Of a stretch of 64,000 bases of DNA, positions 63,804 through 64,000 are shown piece after piece (the stretch's first letter is position 1; each line of letters starts with the position of its first letter). A program made the translations under genes and the position numbers. This DNA is from Fischerella sp. PCC 9605 (GTDB lineage: Bacteria; Cyanobacteriota; Cyanobacteriia; Cyanobacteriales; Nostocaceae): assembly GCF_000517105.1 (NCBI RefSeq), contig NZ_ALVT01000034.1, positions 125,101 to 189,100 of the forward strand, read 5' to 3'. The notes beneath the pieces are model-generated. The model ran no database searches, was not told the DNA's origin, and saw nothing but the letters and a program-made list of their open reading frames with translations.

Positions 63804-64000
63804 GTGTCGTCTAGCACTTTTGAAGATAAGGAATCCCAAAATAGCCCTTCATCTGGCGTCGAGTTTTTGAAAGGAGTAGGTCAGGTAGCTGGCGGTACTC
63901 TACTATCAATTACCATGCTGGCGAGTTCTATTGTAGCGGGAGGACTGGTTGGCTTAGCCATTAGTTTCCGCAACTTGCCCGATGTTAGGCAGCTACGCAG
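63804..64000 (+). CDS. Penicillin-binding protein 1A-type transglycosylase, N-terminal fragment
   Basis: The window ends inside this gene. It starts at GTG 63804 ([20 protein letters not shown]) and has a membrane anchor ([20 protein letters not shown]) followed by [13 protein letters not shown], the typical stretch just before the glycosyltransferase domain of cyanobacterial PBP1A-type enzymes. The catalytic domains are outside the window. The gene diverges from tyrS; a GAGG lies 13 bases before the GTG. Confidence 0.72.
   Translation, partial: MSSSTFEDKESQNSPSSGVEFLKGVGQVAGGTLLSITMLASSIVAGGLVGLAISFRNLPDVRQLR

Overview
The window looks like chromosomal DNA of a filamentous, probably heterocyst-forming cyanobacterium (Nostocales type). 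Reasons: HIP1 octamers (GCGATCGC) are scattered through genes and spacers. Many heptanucleotide tandem repeats (STRR type) fill the spacers. The gene content is typically cyanobacterial: a CemA/PxcA-like protein, SLH-porins with an iron-uptake-porin layout, a PatA/PixG-like regulator with CheY-CheW-MCP-CheA genes, an FtsH of the FtsH3 type, and a PEP-CTERM protein. I saw no rRNA, tRNA or CRISPR array.

Layout. 1-5.5 kb (minus strand): a secretion operon with a transposase-derived HTH protein, a peptidase-C39 ABC exporter with an N-terminal cNMP-binding domain, an HlyD adaptor, and the first codons of a PpiC-like isomerase. 6.4-10 kb: a PEP-CTERM protein, a small double-glycine leader peptide that could be exporter cargo, dispersed palindromes and an IS110-family element. 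10.2-16.9 kb: housekeeping and envelope genes (ftsH, a PabC-like aminotransferase, a lipoprotein methyltransferase, an L,D-transpeptidase). 17.4-25.5 kb: a five-gene chemotaxis-type operon, bracketed by two copies of one hairpin repeat. 26.3-32.7 kb: a PstS-like binding protein, a PxcA-like protein, an SLH-porin, and remnants of a tnpB and of a fatty-acyl-AMP ligase. 32.8-48.9 kb: mostly core metabolism (coaD, lgt, cobM, rlmN, uvrC, ubiD family, pyrC). 49.3-55.2 kb: a frame-broken TPR gene, a histidine decarboxylase followed by an APC permease, and a phosphoribosyltransferase. 55.5-57.3 kb: a family-4 uracil-DNA glycosylase carrying an in-frame 358-residue intein. 57.5-60.6 kb: a large HTH protein divergent from an unknown small gene. 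61-64 kb: pyrF with a coupled secreted protein, tyrS, and the start of a penicillin-binding protein.

The most notable points are these. The intein in the DNA-repair glycosylase is placed exactly at an Fe-S cluster cysteine, so the cluster can form only after splicing. The C39 exporter operon lies near a putative double-glycine peptide. The same purine-rich repeat appears in frame inside three conserved genes (rlmN, uvrC, pyrC). Several decayed gene fragments lie in spacers that would otherwise look empty. All functional calls come from reading sequence motifs; no database search was possible.
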